Shown: positions 1 through 6,501 of the stretch, piece after piece | Numbering within the stretch: the stretch's first letter is position 1 | How the letters are laid out: the number at the start of each line of letters is the position of its first letter | NCBI GenBank assembly: GCA_964493945.1 | Contig: CAZBQG010000198.1 | Location: forward strand, 1 to 8,663 | Direction of reading: 5' to 3' | DNA length: 8,663 bases | DNA from: CAZBQG01 sp964493945 | Lineage (GTDB): Bacteria; Pseudomonadota; Alphaproteobacteria; Rhodospirillales; UBA2165 | The notes under the pieces: model-generated | Databases searched by the model: none | What the model saw: only the letters and a program-made list of their open reading frames with translations | Told to the model about the DNA's origin: nothing | Made by a program: the position numbers and the translations under genes

Positions 1-36
1 AAGAAGAACGGCCAGTCCAAAGAGCGCTTCAACCAT
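1..36 (-). CDS. TRAP transporter large permease (DctM-like), N-terminal fragment
   Basis: Only the first twelve codons lie in the window, reading MVEALFGLAVLL on the minus strand, and the gene runs off the left edge. A short hydrophobic start of this kind is typical of the large 12-helix TRAP permease subunit, which forms the transport channel in the inner membrane. The main support is position: it follows directly on a DctQ small-permease gene, where the large subunit normally sits. I chose the ATG at 36 because GGAGGG lies nine bases upstream. In-frame ATGs at 45 and 57 would add three or seven residues, but the one at 45 abuts the GGAGGG with no spacer. The call rests mostly on gene order, since twelve residues cannot identify a family. 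Confidence 0.55.
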   Translation of the reverse strand, partial: MVEALFGLAVLL

Positions 37-45
37 GCTCTTCAT

Positions 46-51
46 CCCTCC
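46..51 (-). promoter_or_regulatory. Ribosome binding site deciding the DctM-like start
   Basis: GGAGGG on the minus strand lies nine bases before the ATG at 36. It touches the ATG at 45 and lies inside the frame opened by the ATG at 57, so it favours the shortest form of the protein. Confidence 0.5.
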
Positions 52-75
52 CGCCATGGATCCACCAGAGGCCGG

Positions 76-585
76 TCATTTCGCCACTGCATTTTTGAGA
101 TGGGCCCACAACAGCATCAAAAGAACACCAAAGGCGACGAAAGATAGAACCGACATGACATAGACGACGGGATAAATGGGAAAATCCAGATATTCGCCCC
201 AAACGCCGGATTCATGGAAATCCCGGGCGGAATTCCAAATCCGTACCGAAATAAAACCGACCGAGCCGGCGCTGACGGCGATAATGAGAACTTCTTTCCA
301 TATTTTGACGCGGCCACGGAAAGCCTTTTCGAACAAACTGACGGTGATATGGGCGTTGTCCCTGGACAATAGGGGAAAGCCGGAAAAGATCAGCGTTCCC
401 ATAATATATTCGATATATTCCCGGGCGCCGGGGACCGGATTGGCGAAGACACAGCGGCCGACGACATCGGCGAATGTCAGCGCCATCATGGCAAACATCA
501 TGAGGGCGACAACCACCGTCAGCACCCGGAAAAGGGCGCTGATGAAGCCACCCTCGCTTAGCGTGATATCCGGCTCACTATCCAT
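76..585 (-). CDS. TRAP transporter small permease (DctQ family)
   Basis: This is the small four-helix membrane subunit of a tripartite ATP-independent periplasmic transporter, which couples ion gradients to uptake together with the large permease and a periplasmic binding protein. The 169-residue product has hydrophobic segments at about residues 17-40, 57-73, 97-114 and 136-160. It carries the typical DctQ motifs: DVVGR near residue 40, NPVPGAREYIEY near 49-60, and RDNAHITVSLF near 75-85. The frame stays open upstream to an ATG at 753, but that extension is basic, low in hydrophobicity and reads like non-coding sequence. I therefore start at the ATG at 585, where hydrophilic MDSEPD leads into the first helix. 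Its ribosome binding site is weak (GAGACA). The DctM-like gene follows after 18-39 bases, so the two are probably cotranscribed. Confidence 0.88.
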   Translation of the reverse strand: MDSEPDITLSEGGFISALFRVLTVVVALMMFAMMALTFADVVGRCVFANPVPGAREYIEYIMGTLIFSGFPLLSRDNAHITVSLFEKAFRGRVKIWKEVLIIAVSAGSVGFISVRIWNSARDFHESGVWGEYLDFPIYPVVYVMSVLSFVAFGVLLMLLWAHLKNAVAK

Positions 586-678
586 TCGTTGTGCTGTCTC
601 GATGGACTGCCTTCCCTGAACCGCCAGTAACGCAATAAATTGGCCGCGCATCAACCAAAAGCTTTGCCAATCCATAAA

Positions 679-706
679 TTGGACGTAGACTGTTTGGTGA
701 TAACAT
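679..706 (+). promoter_or_regulatory. Weak sigma70-like promoter candidate for the DctP-like gene
   Basis: TTGGAC (679-684) and TAACAT (701-706) are 16 bases apart and match the consensus at about three and four of six positions. The -10 box overlaps the left arm of the inverted repeat at 697-707, so binding there could block it. This is weak evidence, and other starts in this 197-base region are possible. Confidence 0.18.
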
Positions 707-745
707 CTATGTCGAGCACGAGGATGTCGATGTATCACACGCCAA
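694..745. promoter_or_regulatory. Imperfect inverted repeat in the divergent TRAP promoter region
   Basis: GTGATAACATC at 697-707 is the reverse complement of GATGTATCAC at 729-738 apart from one extra A. Outer TTGG (694-697) and CCAA (742-745) add further dyad symmetry around a centre near 718. Inside, ATGTCGA occurs twice in direct orientation (709-715 and 724-730). The element lies between the divergently transcribed DctQ-like and DctP-like genes, where an operator controlling both would be expected. It could equally be a hairpin in the dctP leader. No bound regulator can be named from the sequence. Confidence 0.35.
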
Positions 746-770
746 CTTGCCAAAGGCTCGCACTTTGCAC

Positions 771-776
771 GGGAGG
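771..776 (+). promoter_or_regulatory. Ribosome binding site deciding the DctP-like start
   Basis: GGGAGG lies six bases before the ATG at 783. The in-frame ATG at 747 is upstream of this site and would place it inside the coding region, so 783 is the preferred start. Confidence 0.75.
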
Positions 777-782
777 CAAAAA

Positions 783-1802
783 ATGAACAGATTTAGGAGC
801 TTATCGCTCTTGGCCGTGGGCGGCGCCACGTTGTTTGCCGGGTCAGCTCAGGCCCAGACCAAATTGCTGGTGGATGTCTACTTCCCCCGGACCCACGCCC
901 TTTACCTGGGCTGGGTCCAGCCGTTTCAGGCGGATGTGGCGAAGGTAACCGGTGGCCGCGTCGCCATCACCACATCGGGGTCGCGCCTGGCGCCGTCCAA
1001 AAAACAATGGGAATCAGTCGCCAAAGGCATTTCCGATGTCACGGTCCAGTTCGTAAATTGGCAACGTCAACGTCTTTTCCTGCCGCAAGTGGCGGGCCTG
1101 CCCTTTAACTTCACGACCGGTGCCCAATCCAGCGTCGCCATGTGGCGCACCCACAAGAAATTCTTTGAAGCCGCCAACGAATACAAGGGCATGAAGCTGC
1201 TGAGTTTCATCGTATCGTCGGGCAATCATCTCATGAATGGCAAAAGGCCTCTGGAAAAGATCAAGGATTTCAAAGGCATAAAACTTCGCGTATCACCGGG
1301 CGACCAGCAGAAAATGGTGTCATTGTTGGGTGGCGCGGCCGTCACCTCTTCGGGAGCCCAGATCTTTGAGTTCATTTCCAAAGGTGTGGTCGACGGCGCG
1401 GCCGGTCCCTATTACATGGCGACAACCTACAAGACCGCCAGATACACCAAATATGCCACAACCGTTCCTGGAACCATCGGCGCCACGATCTTTGGTGTCT
1501 ATATGAACCAAAAGAAATGGGATGGTCTCGGTGCCGCCGACCGCAAGGCGATTATGAATATTTCCGGCGAAAAGATGGGCTGGCGCGGCGGTGCTCAGTT
1601 CGACAAGAACTCGGACAACGGGCGCAAGGCATTGGTGGCTCAGGGGGTCAAGTTTTCCCTGGCCAGCCCTGAATTGCTTGCCGAAATGAAAAAGAGATGG
1701 CAGCCGATCACCGATGCCTGGCTTAAAAAGGCCGCCAAGAGAAATGTGGATGGCAAGGCCGCCATCAGATATCTCCGTTCCCAGGCTTTCGCGAAAAACT
1801 AA
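783..1802 (+). CDS. TRAP transporter periplasmic substrate-binding protein (DctP family)
   Basis: This is the periplasmic receptor of the TRAP importer; it captures the solute and delivers it to the DctQM membrane complex. The 339-residue product begins with a signal peptide: basic MNRFR, a hydrophobic core, and a likely cleavage after AQA at residue 24. Family landmarks are FVNWQRQRLFLPQVAGLPF at about 90-108 and FKGIKLRV at 163-170. R169 sits where most TRAP receptors place the arginine that binds a ligand carboxylate. Further on, IFEFISKGVVDGAAGP at about 194-209 matches the conserved E-x-x-x-G-V-V-D-G region. The start is chosen from the ribosome binding site at 771-776, and the signal peptide follows it directly. 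The gene is divergent from its apparent membrane partners. The arginine favours an organic acid ligand, but which one cannot be told. Confidence 0.93.
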   Translation: MNRFRSLSLLAVGGATLFAGSAQAQTKLLVDVYFPRTHALYLGWVQPFQADVAKVTGGRVAITTSGSRLAPSKKQWESVAKGISDVTVQFVNWQRQRLFLPQVAGLPFNFTTGAQSSVAMWRTHKKFFEAANEYKGMKLLSFIVSSGNHLMNGKRPLEKIKDFKGIKLRVSPGDQQKMVSLLGGAAVTSSGAQIFEFISKGVVDGAAGPYYMATTYKTARYTKYATTVPGTIGATIFGVYMNQKKWDGLGAADRKAIMNISGEKMGWRGGAQFDKNSDNGRKALVAQGVKFSLASPELLAEMKKRWQPITDAWLKKAAKRNVDGKAAIRYLRSQAFAKN

Positions 1803-1813
1803 AGCACTATCCG

Positions 1814-1834
1814 GTCAAATGCGGTCATTTTGAC
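1814..1834 (+). terminator. Weak hairpin just after the DctP-like gene
   Basis: GTCAAATG (1814-1821) pairs with CATTTTGAC (1826-1834) with one bulged T and a four-base loop. It lies 11 bases after the dctP stop. There is no clear T run after it, so it is at best a weak terminator or an mRNA-stabilising 3' hairpin. Confidence 0.25.
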
Positions 1835-1853
1835 GGGTGAAGAAAATTGAGGG

Positions 1854-1879
1854 GGGAGCCGCCAGCCATGGCGGCTCCC
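1854..1879. terminator. Strong hairpin terminator between convergent genes
   Basis: GGGAGCCGCC (1854-1863) and GGCGGCTCCC (1870-1879) form a perfect ten-base-pair stem with the six-base loop AGCCAT. It sits between the stops of the DctP-like gene (1802) and the last ABC permease gene (1882). Read on the minus strand, the stem is followed by TCAATTTTCTTC, which is T-rich enough for intrinsic termination of the ABC operon. On the plus side only TATTAC follows, so termination of dctP is less certain. Confidence 0.7.
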
Positions 1880-1881
1880 TA

Positions 1882-2724
1882 TTACACCGTCGCTTCTTTC
1901 ATGGTTTCGGTATGCCAGACGAGAAGCCGGCGGCGCAGATATTCCATGGTGCGGATGACGCAGATACCGACAATGCCGATTTCGACGATGCCGGCGAAGA
2001 CACCGGGGGTGTCCACATAGCGCGCGGAGCGCAGCATGGAATCGCCCAGGCCCTGGCCACCCATGACCATCTCGGTTACCAGGATGACGATCAGGCAGAT
2101 GGGCATGGCGATCTGCAGCCCGGTCAGAATCTGGGGCAGGGACGCGGGCAAGATGACCTGCCATAAAACTTCGCGGTCGCTGGCCCCCAGGCTGCGTGCC
2201 GACCAGATCAGTTCCTTGTCCACGCCCTGGGTTGCCGACCAGGTGGCGATGATGATCTGAAAGGAGGCCGAGAAGGCGACCATCAGGATCTTGGACAGAT
2301 CGAACAGGCCGAACCACAGCATGAAGATAGGCAAAAGTGCGATCTTGGGCATGGGCAGGCCGATGGAGATAATGGGATCGAAAAACCAGCGCACCAGGGA
2401 GATGCGGGAGATCAGGAGGCCGAGCGTCACGCCAACCACGCCGGCCAGCGTGAAAGCGACCAGCGTGCGATAAAGCGTGATCGCGATATCGAACGGAAGC
2501 TGCCCGGAAATGGTGTCGGTGAAGATGCGCACTAATACCACCGACAGGGCGGGCAGCAGGAAGGGGATGACCAACTCCAACTGGGCGGTCAGCTCCCAGG
2601 CAATGAAGATGGCGCCGACCGAGGCATAAGGACCCAGCATGTCCGCCAGCCGGCGCAACCCATCCGCCAGCGCCGCCGCCGGCTGAACGCCGGTATTATC
2701 CCGAGGCTCGGTAAATCCGGTCAT
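1882..2724 (-). CDS. ABC transporter permease, SsuC/NrtB/TauC type (second permease)
   Basis: This is a membrane subunit of a binding-protein-dependent importer of the nitrate/sulfonate/taurine class (BPD_transp_1 domain). The 280-residue product has a hydrophilic N-terminus to about residue 30 and a helix at about 33-48, then several hydrophobic segments. The cytoplasmic EAA-type coupling loop at about 174-201 (WSARSLGASDRE, then ILPASLPQIL) docks onto the ATPase. The GLPMPKIALLP stretch at about 122-132 is typical of this class. It begins seven bases after the stop of the preceding permease, with AAGG as ribosome binding site, and is the last gene of the operon, ending just before a hairpin terminator. 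It is clearly related to its neighbour but not identical, so the pore is probably a heterodimer. Confidence 0.92.
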   Translation of the reverse strand: MTGFTEPRDNTGVQPAAALADGLRRLADMLGPYASVGAIFIAWELTAQLELVIPFLLPALSVVLVRIFTDTISGQLPFDIAITLYRTLVAFTLAGVVGVTLGLLISRISLVRWFFDPIISIGLPMPKIALLPIFMLWFGLFDLSKILMVAFSASFQIIIATWSATQGVDKELIWSARSLGASDREVLWQVILPASLPQILTGLQIAMPICLIVILVTEMVMGGQGLGDSMLRSARYVDTPGVFAGIVEIGIVGICVIRTMEYLRRRLLVWHTETMKEATV

Positions 2725-2731
2725 GGCGCCT

Positions 2732-3481
2732 TCATTGCCGCCGCCAGCGGAGGAGCCGGTTGGTCAGCGCCACGAAACCGCGGTCGGCGGCGAAGCCGAT
2801 GGCCGAAATGGTGATGACGCCCGCGAACATGCCGGAATAGTCGCCGCCGCCGCCCAGCATGTCGATCAGAAAACCTATACCGTCGTTGGAGATGATCAGC
2901 TCGGCACTGACCATGAGGATGAAGGACAGGGCGAGTGAGATGCGGATGCCGTTGAGGATCTCGGGCAGGGCGGCGGGGACCACGATCTCCCTCAGGATTT
3001 CACGCTCGCTGGCCCCCAGGCTGCGCGCCGACCAGAGCAGCACGGTGTCCACGCCGCGTGCCGCGTTGAAGGCGCTTATTACGATGGGCAGCAGGCAACC
3101 GATAAAAATAAGGGTGATCTTGGACGCATCGCCGAGCCCGATCCACATGATGGTCAGCGGGATCAGCGCCGATTTGGGCATGGGGTAGAAAAGGCGCATA
3201 ACCGGGTGAAGCAGTATACGCACTGGCCGGTACCAGGCCATCAGCACGCCGGCCGACACGCCGATCACGGCCGCGCTCAGGAAACCCGCGCCGCCGCGCG
3301 ATATGGAGCGTGCCGTGTGAAATCCTAGATCGTCGGCCAGCAGCCTGAAGAAGGAGACGATGACCGCGCTGAGCGGCGGCAGGGCAAACTCGGAGATCAG
3401 CCCCAGCCGCGTGACCGCTTCCCACAATACGGCCAGAATGAGGATCGGCGTGAAGCGCCAGAGAACCATGACCGCGGTCAT
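2732..3481 (-). CDS. ABC transporter permease, SsuC/NrtB/TauC type (first permease)
   Basis: This is the partner membrane subunit of the same importer. The 249-residue product starts with a hydrophobic helix at about 8-27. It carries FYPMPKSALIPL at about 98-109 and an EAA-type loop at about 150-178 (WSARSLGASERE, then VVPAALPEILNG). Helices follow at about 181-198 and 217-232. Its ATG overlaps the TGA of the ATPase gene as ATGA, which indicates translational coupling. The length is normal for SsuC-type permeases. A glycine-rich GGGGD stretch near 210-214 is unusual but lies in a periplasmic or loop region. The N-terminus has a second ATG four codons on, which would shorten the protein only slightly. 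Confidence 0.92.
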   Translation of the reverse strand: MTAVMVLWRFTPILILAVLWEAVTRLGLISEFALPPLSAVIVSFFRLLADDLGFHTARSISRGGAGFLSAAVIGVSAGVLMAWYRPVRILLHPVMRLFYPMPKSALIPLTIMWIGLGDASKITLIFIGCLLPIVISAFNAARGVDTVLLWSARSLGASEREILREIVVPAALPEILNGIRISLALSFILMVSAELIISNDGIGFLIDMLGGGGDYSGMFAGVITISAIGFAADRGFVALTNRLLRWRRQ

Positions 3482-4269
3482 TTGTTCTGCTCGGCGTCGG
3501 CGTGGACCGCCTCCTCGCGCACCAGGTTCCAGATATATTCGACCTTATCCAGGAAATCAGGCGATTTGGCGACTTCGGCGTTGGTCACGCCTTCGATACT
3601 GGTATCGACCACTTCTTTAACCCGGCCCGGGCGGGCGGTCATCACCACCACCCGGTTGGCCAGCAGGACCGCCTCGCGCACATCGTGGGTAACGAAGAGC
3701 ACCGTCGTCGGTGAGCTGTTCCAGATGCTCAGCAGTTCTTCCTGCATCAGGGTCCGGGTCTGGGCGTCGAGCGCGCCGAAGGGTTCGTCCATGAGCAGGG
3801 TGCCGGGTTGGATGGCCAGGGTGCGCGCTATAGCCACCCGTTGCTTCATGCCGCCGGAAAGCTGCGAGGGGAAGCTGTCCTCGAAGCCCTTCAGATGGAC
3901 CAGTTCGATATAGCGCTGCGCGATGGCTTCGCGCTCGTCCTTAGGCAGGCGTTGTTTCTCCAACCCGTAGAGAATGTTCTGGCGCACGGTCTTCCAGGGG
4001 AACAGTGCGAAGTGCTGGAACACGATACCGCGGTCCGGTCCCGGCCCACGGACAAGCTGGCCATCGACCTCGATGGCGCCGCTTTGCAGGGGCATGAAAC
4101 CGCCCATCAGGTAAAGCAGGGTCGATTTGCCGCAGCCCGAGGGACCCAGGAGTGCTACGAACTCCCGGTTGGCCACCTGGAATGAAATGCCGTCAAGTGC
4201 CAGTACCGGCCGCCCGTGGGAAGGCCGGTACTGGTGACCCACATTATCGATTTCTATGCCTTGTTCCAT
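3478..4269 (-). CDS. ABC transporter ATP-binding protein, SsuB/NrtD/TauB type
   Basis: This is the cytoplasmic ATPase that powers the importer. With the ATG at 4269 the product has 263 residues and all the motifs in order: Walker A GPSGCGKST (42-50), Q-loop at Q85 within VFQHFALFPW, signature LSGGMKQ (138-144), Walker B LLMDEP (158-163), D-loop residues ALDA, and switch histidine H195 in VTHD. FALFPW after the Q-loop and ARPGRV near 212-217 are typical of nitrate/sulfonate/taurine importers. An alternative GTG at 4326 overlaps the stop of the binding-protein gene as GTGA and would add 19 residues (282 in all). I prefer 4269 because homology-like sequence begins there and the shorter length is normal, but coupling through GTGA is possible. 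The downstream permease overlaps it by four bases. Confidence 0.95.
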   Translation of the reverse strand: MEQGIEIDNVGHQYRPSHGRPVLALDGISFQVANREFVALLGPSGCGKSTLLYLMGGFMPLQSGAIEVDGQLVRGPGPDRGIVFQHFALFPWKTVRQNILYGLEKQRLPKDEREAIAQRYIELVHLKGFEDSFPSQLSGGMKQRVAIARTLAIQPGTLLMDEPFGALDAQTRTLMQEELLSIWNSSPTTVLFVTHDVREAVLLANRVVVMTARPGRVKEVVDTSIEGVTNAEVAKSPDFLDKVEYIWNLVREEAVHADAEQNK

Positions 4270-4322
4270 CCTGTCCGCACCCCGGGTCCCGATGCGGACC
4301 GCAAAATTACCTAGCCCGCCGC

Positions 4323-5330
4323 TCACCGCTTCAGACGGCCATAGGCCTCCGTGGTCAGCGTCTGATCGGTGTTCTTGGCCACATTGACGCCAAAGGGCAG
4401 GATCTTCAGCTTGACCAGATCGTCAATGTTCTTTTGCAGCATGGCGGTGTTGCTCTTGGCGTCGGGGGCGTGATAGTAGCCCTTCTTGGTAAACACCCAA
4501 CCCGCATAGTTCTTGGCCGGCCGCTTGGTCGCCTTGGATACCACCTTGAGCATTTCCTGGCGGTTCTTAGGATCCTGCGCCCATGCACGGAAGCGCATAT
4601 GGTCTTCGAGGAAATCGACCACCGCGGCGCGGTTCTTTTTGATCCAGCCGGCCCGTGCGATCCAATTCAGGGTCTGGGTCGGCCCCAGGGCATCGCTCAT
4701 GGCAAAGATTGGCTCGAAGCCGCCTTTTTTCTTGGCGATGAAATTAAACGGCAGGACCAGATAGGCGAGGTCCACGCGTTTCGATTCGAGGGCTGGCAGC
4801 ATGGCCGGGAAGCGTACCTCGACCAACTGGAAGTCGGGACCGTCGCGATAGTTGTAGCGGCCCAGCATGGCGCGCAACGCGGCGTCGATCGTGCCGCCCC
4901 GCGCATTCACCGCCAGGCGCTTGCCCTTCAGATCCTTGGGCGATTTGAACTCTCCCTTGCGCGCCCAGAAGGACGAGGACGGATAGCCCTTGAAGCCGGC
5001 CGACATGAGCTGGGCGATAACCTTGAGGTCGAGCTTGGCGCGCTTGATACCGAGGACCAGGGCCTGGCCGCTGAGCCCACCGATATCGGACTCGCCCGCG
5101 GCAAGGGCCTGCAGGGCCGGTCCGCTGCCCCGCATGCGCAGGGGCTTGATCACATAGGATTTGCCGTAATGGCGGTACATGGAGGTGTTGATGTTCAGTA
5201 AGGCCGTCAAATGGGCTGGTGCCACTGCCCAGCTTATGCGGATTTCAAGGGGTTTCGCCGACGCCGTCACAGCGCCCAGCCCGAACCCAAGACCCGCGAT
5301 CAAACCAATTAAAAATCTACTTTTGTTCAT
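4323..5330 (-). CDS. ABC transporter substrate-binding protein, NMT1/SsuA/TauA-like
   Basis: This is the periplasmic receptor and the first gene of the ABC operon. The 335-residue product has a signal peptide (MNKSRFLIGLIAGLGFG and following) with a likely cut after ASA at residue 25. The mature part begins PLEIRISWAVAPAH. It continues with the type-II two-lobe pattern: MRGSGPALQALAAGESDIGG near 81-100, LKGKRLAVNARGGT near 133-146, and a second-lobe VRFPAMLPALESKRVDLAYL near 172-191. This pattern matches the NMT1/THI5 and SsuA/TauA receptors. The start is supported by GGGAG six bases upstream. Receptors of this family take taurine, alkanesulfonates, nitrate, pyrimidine thiamin precursors, aromatic acids and others. 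No specific ligand can be assigned here. Confidence 0.9.
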   Translation of the reverse strand: MNKSRFLIGLIAGLGFGLGAVTASAKPLEIRISWAVAPAHLTALLNINTSMYRHYGKSYVIKPLRMRGSGPALQALAAGESDIGGLSGQALVLGIKRAKLDLKVIAQLMSAGFKGYPSSSFWARKGEFKSPKDLKGKRLAVNARGGTIDAALRAMLGRYNYRDGPDFQLVEVRFPAMLPALESKRVDLAYLVLPFNFIAKKKGGFEPIFAMSDALGPTQTLNWIARAGWIKKNRAAVVDFLEDHMRFRAWAQDPKNRQEMLKVVSKATKRPAKNYAGWVFTKKGYYHAPDAKSNTAMLQKNIDDLVKLKILPFGVNVAKNTDQTLTTEAYGRLKR

Positions 5331-5353
5331 TTCAGTCTCCCGGTGAATGCCTA

Positions 5354-5359
5354 ATCATA
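5354..5359 (-). promoter_or_regulatory. Candidate -10 box for the ABC operon
   Basis: TATGAT on the minus strand matches five of six bases of the sigma70 -10 consensus. It lies 23 bases upstream of the binding-protein start, with the GGGAG ribosome site in between. No good -35 box is visible at the right distance, so this is tentative. The 125-base gap after the upstream hydrolase gene leaves room for an independent promoter. Confidence 0.25.
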
Positions 5360-5455
5360 TATTTGAGCCCGTTACCGCTTGCCGGTTCGGACTTTAGTTG
5401 ACTCTGATACTATCCAATAGCCCATAGCACGGAAAGGGTTTTTCCACGGGTCCTG

Positions 5456-6373
5456 TTATTCTGGGTTGCTGATGAAATCAAGCAGTTCCGGGCCCAATTG
5501 GTCGACTTCCGAATTGATCTGCATGGCCGGCGAAACATGGTTATGTCCGGTGAGCCGCCTGAGCGGCGGCATGCGTTTGTTCAGCTTGACCATGCGCCCG
5601 GCCATGGCCGCGGTCGGCCAGGATAGTGGATAGAGATCCAGTTCGGCGGTCGCCAGGAAGGTCCTGGGATGGCCCTTGCGGATGTGATAGAGCGGCGACA
5701 TGTCTTTCCATTTGTCCAGATCCTCGCCGTAATAATCGGTCTGTTGGGAGCCCGGATCGCCTTCGGAATATTCGGGATCCAAGGGCGCATAACTGCCCGA
5801 CATCAATATGGCCCCCGCATTGGCGGGTCCGCCGGCGCCATGTACGCTTTCGATGAAACTGTAGGCCGCCACATGGCTGGCCCCGGCCGATTGGCCCATG
5901 GCATAGATGCGCTTCGGGTTACCGCCATGTTCGGCCACATTATCCACCAGCCAATTCACCGCCCGTCCCACATCCGCCGCGCCGCCCGGAAATTTATGTT
6001 CGGGCGCCAGCCGGTAGGTGGCGTTGGCGCCGATCAGCCCGTGGCGGGCGAAGAAGGTGGGCACGTTATCGTAAATCAGGCCGGACACAGGGCTGCGCTC
6101 GCCCGCGACGAAACCGCCGCCGTGGAAATAGATCACCACCGGGGTCAACCCATCACCCGGGTTGGAGGGTTTGAAAAGGTCGAGCCGGTGGCGTTCATGG
6201 GGGCCGTAAGCCACATCATCGACCCGCTCCACGCCGTCTTTGGGTGCCCGTTCCTGCAAGGGCTTGAACAGCCTGTAGGTTTCTTTCAGGACCTCGAAGT
6301 TGAATTCCTGGCCCATGGCGCGGATTTTTTCGGTGACTTCCGCCTGGACCGTATTTTTTGCCTGGCTATCCAT
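5456..6373 (-). CDS. Alpha/beta-hydrolase, hormone-sensitive-lipase/kynurenine-formamidase-like
   Basis: This is a probable cytoplasmic serine hydrolase of ester or amide bonds; no signal peptide is seen. The 305-residue product has the oxyanion-hole motif HGGG (84-87) within VVIYFHGGGFVAGE. ATYRLAPEHKFPG lies near 118-130, the nucleophile elbow GQSAG places S162 at the active site, and ATAELD (241-246) supplies the likely acid. GHNHVS (276-281) supplies the histidine, probably H279. The triad therefore looks complete. The frame is open upstream to 6508, but the ATG at 6373 has GGAGG ten bases before it and the extension lacks family character. It shares its strand with the ABC operon downstream and is divergent from the M20 amidohydrolase. 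Bacterial kynurenine formamidases and esterases of the HSL group share these motifs, so the substrate is open. Confidence 0.88.
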   Translation of the reverse strand: MDSQAKNTVQAEVTEKIRAMGQEFNFEVLKETYRLFKPLQERAPKDGVERVDDVAYGPHERHRLDLFKPSNPGDGLTPVVIYFHGGGFVAGERSPVSGLIYDNVPTFFARHGLIGANATYRLAPEHKFPGGAADVGRAVNWLVDNVAEHGGNPKRIYAMGQSAGASHVAAYSFIESVHGAGGPANAGAILMSGSYAPLDPEYSEGDPGSQQTDYYGEDLDKWKDMSPLYHIRKGHPRTFLATAELDLYPLSWPTAAMAGRMVKLNKRMPPLRRLTGHNHVSPAMQINSEVDQLGPELLDFISNPE

Positions 6374-6435
6374 TTCCCAACTTCCTCCCTGAAAGAATAT
6401 TATTGATCCCAGTATGCGCTGTGGGCTCCGGGAAA

Positions 6436-6465
6436 TCGACAGGCTTTTCATTCCCGTGGTAGAAT
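6436..6465 (+). promoter_or_regulatory. Sigma70-type promoter for the M20 amidohydrolase gene
   Basis: TCGACA (6436-6441) and TAGAAT (6460-6465) each match five of six consensus bases and are 18 bases apart. The predicted start of transcription near 6472 would leave a leader of about 30 bases holding the GGGAGG ribosome site at 6488-6493. This is the best promoter candidate in the window. Confidence 0.5.
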
Positions 6466-6501
6466 TTTTCAAACCGGCCATACAGCAGGGAGGACAAACC
6501 G

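Noticed and set aside
667..682. CCAAT/ATTGG inverted repeat in the TRAP intergenic region
   Set aside because: It has five pairs around a six-base spacer, which is within chance expectation. The larger dyad at 694-745 is the better candidate.
586..753. Upstream extension of the DctQ frame to an ATG at 753
   Set aside because: The 56 extra residues lack DctQ character and would overlap the dyad and promoter region of the divergent gene. DctQ proteins normally begin shortly before the first helix.
4152..5201. Long open frame of 349 codons on the plus strand
   Set aside because: It is antisense to the binding-protein and ATPase genes, which carry full family motifs. It shows no recognisable domain and looks like a mirror frame produced by biased third-position bases.
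5431..5445. GGAAA...TTTCC hairpin between the hydrolase and ABC genes
   Set aside because: The stem is only five base pairs and no T run follows on the minus strand, so a terminator call is not justified.
6397..6402. TAATAT as a -10 box for the hydrolase gene on the minus strand
   Set aside because: It matches only four of six bases and no acceptable -35 box was found at 16-18 bases upstream.
5669..6406. Open frame of 245 codons on the plus strand
   Set aside because: It is antisense to the alpha/beta-hydrolase gene with its intact HGGG and GQSAG motifs. No family features of its own were seen.
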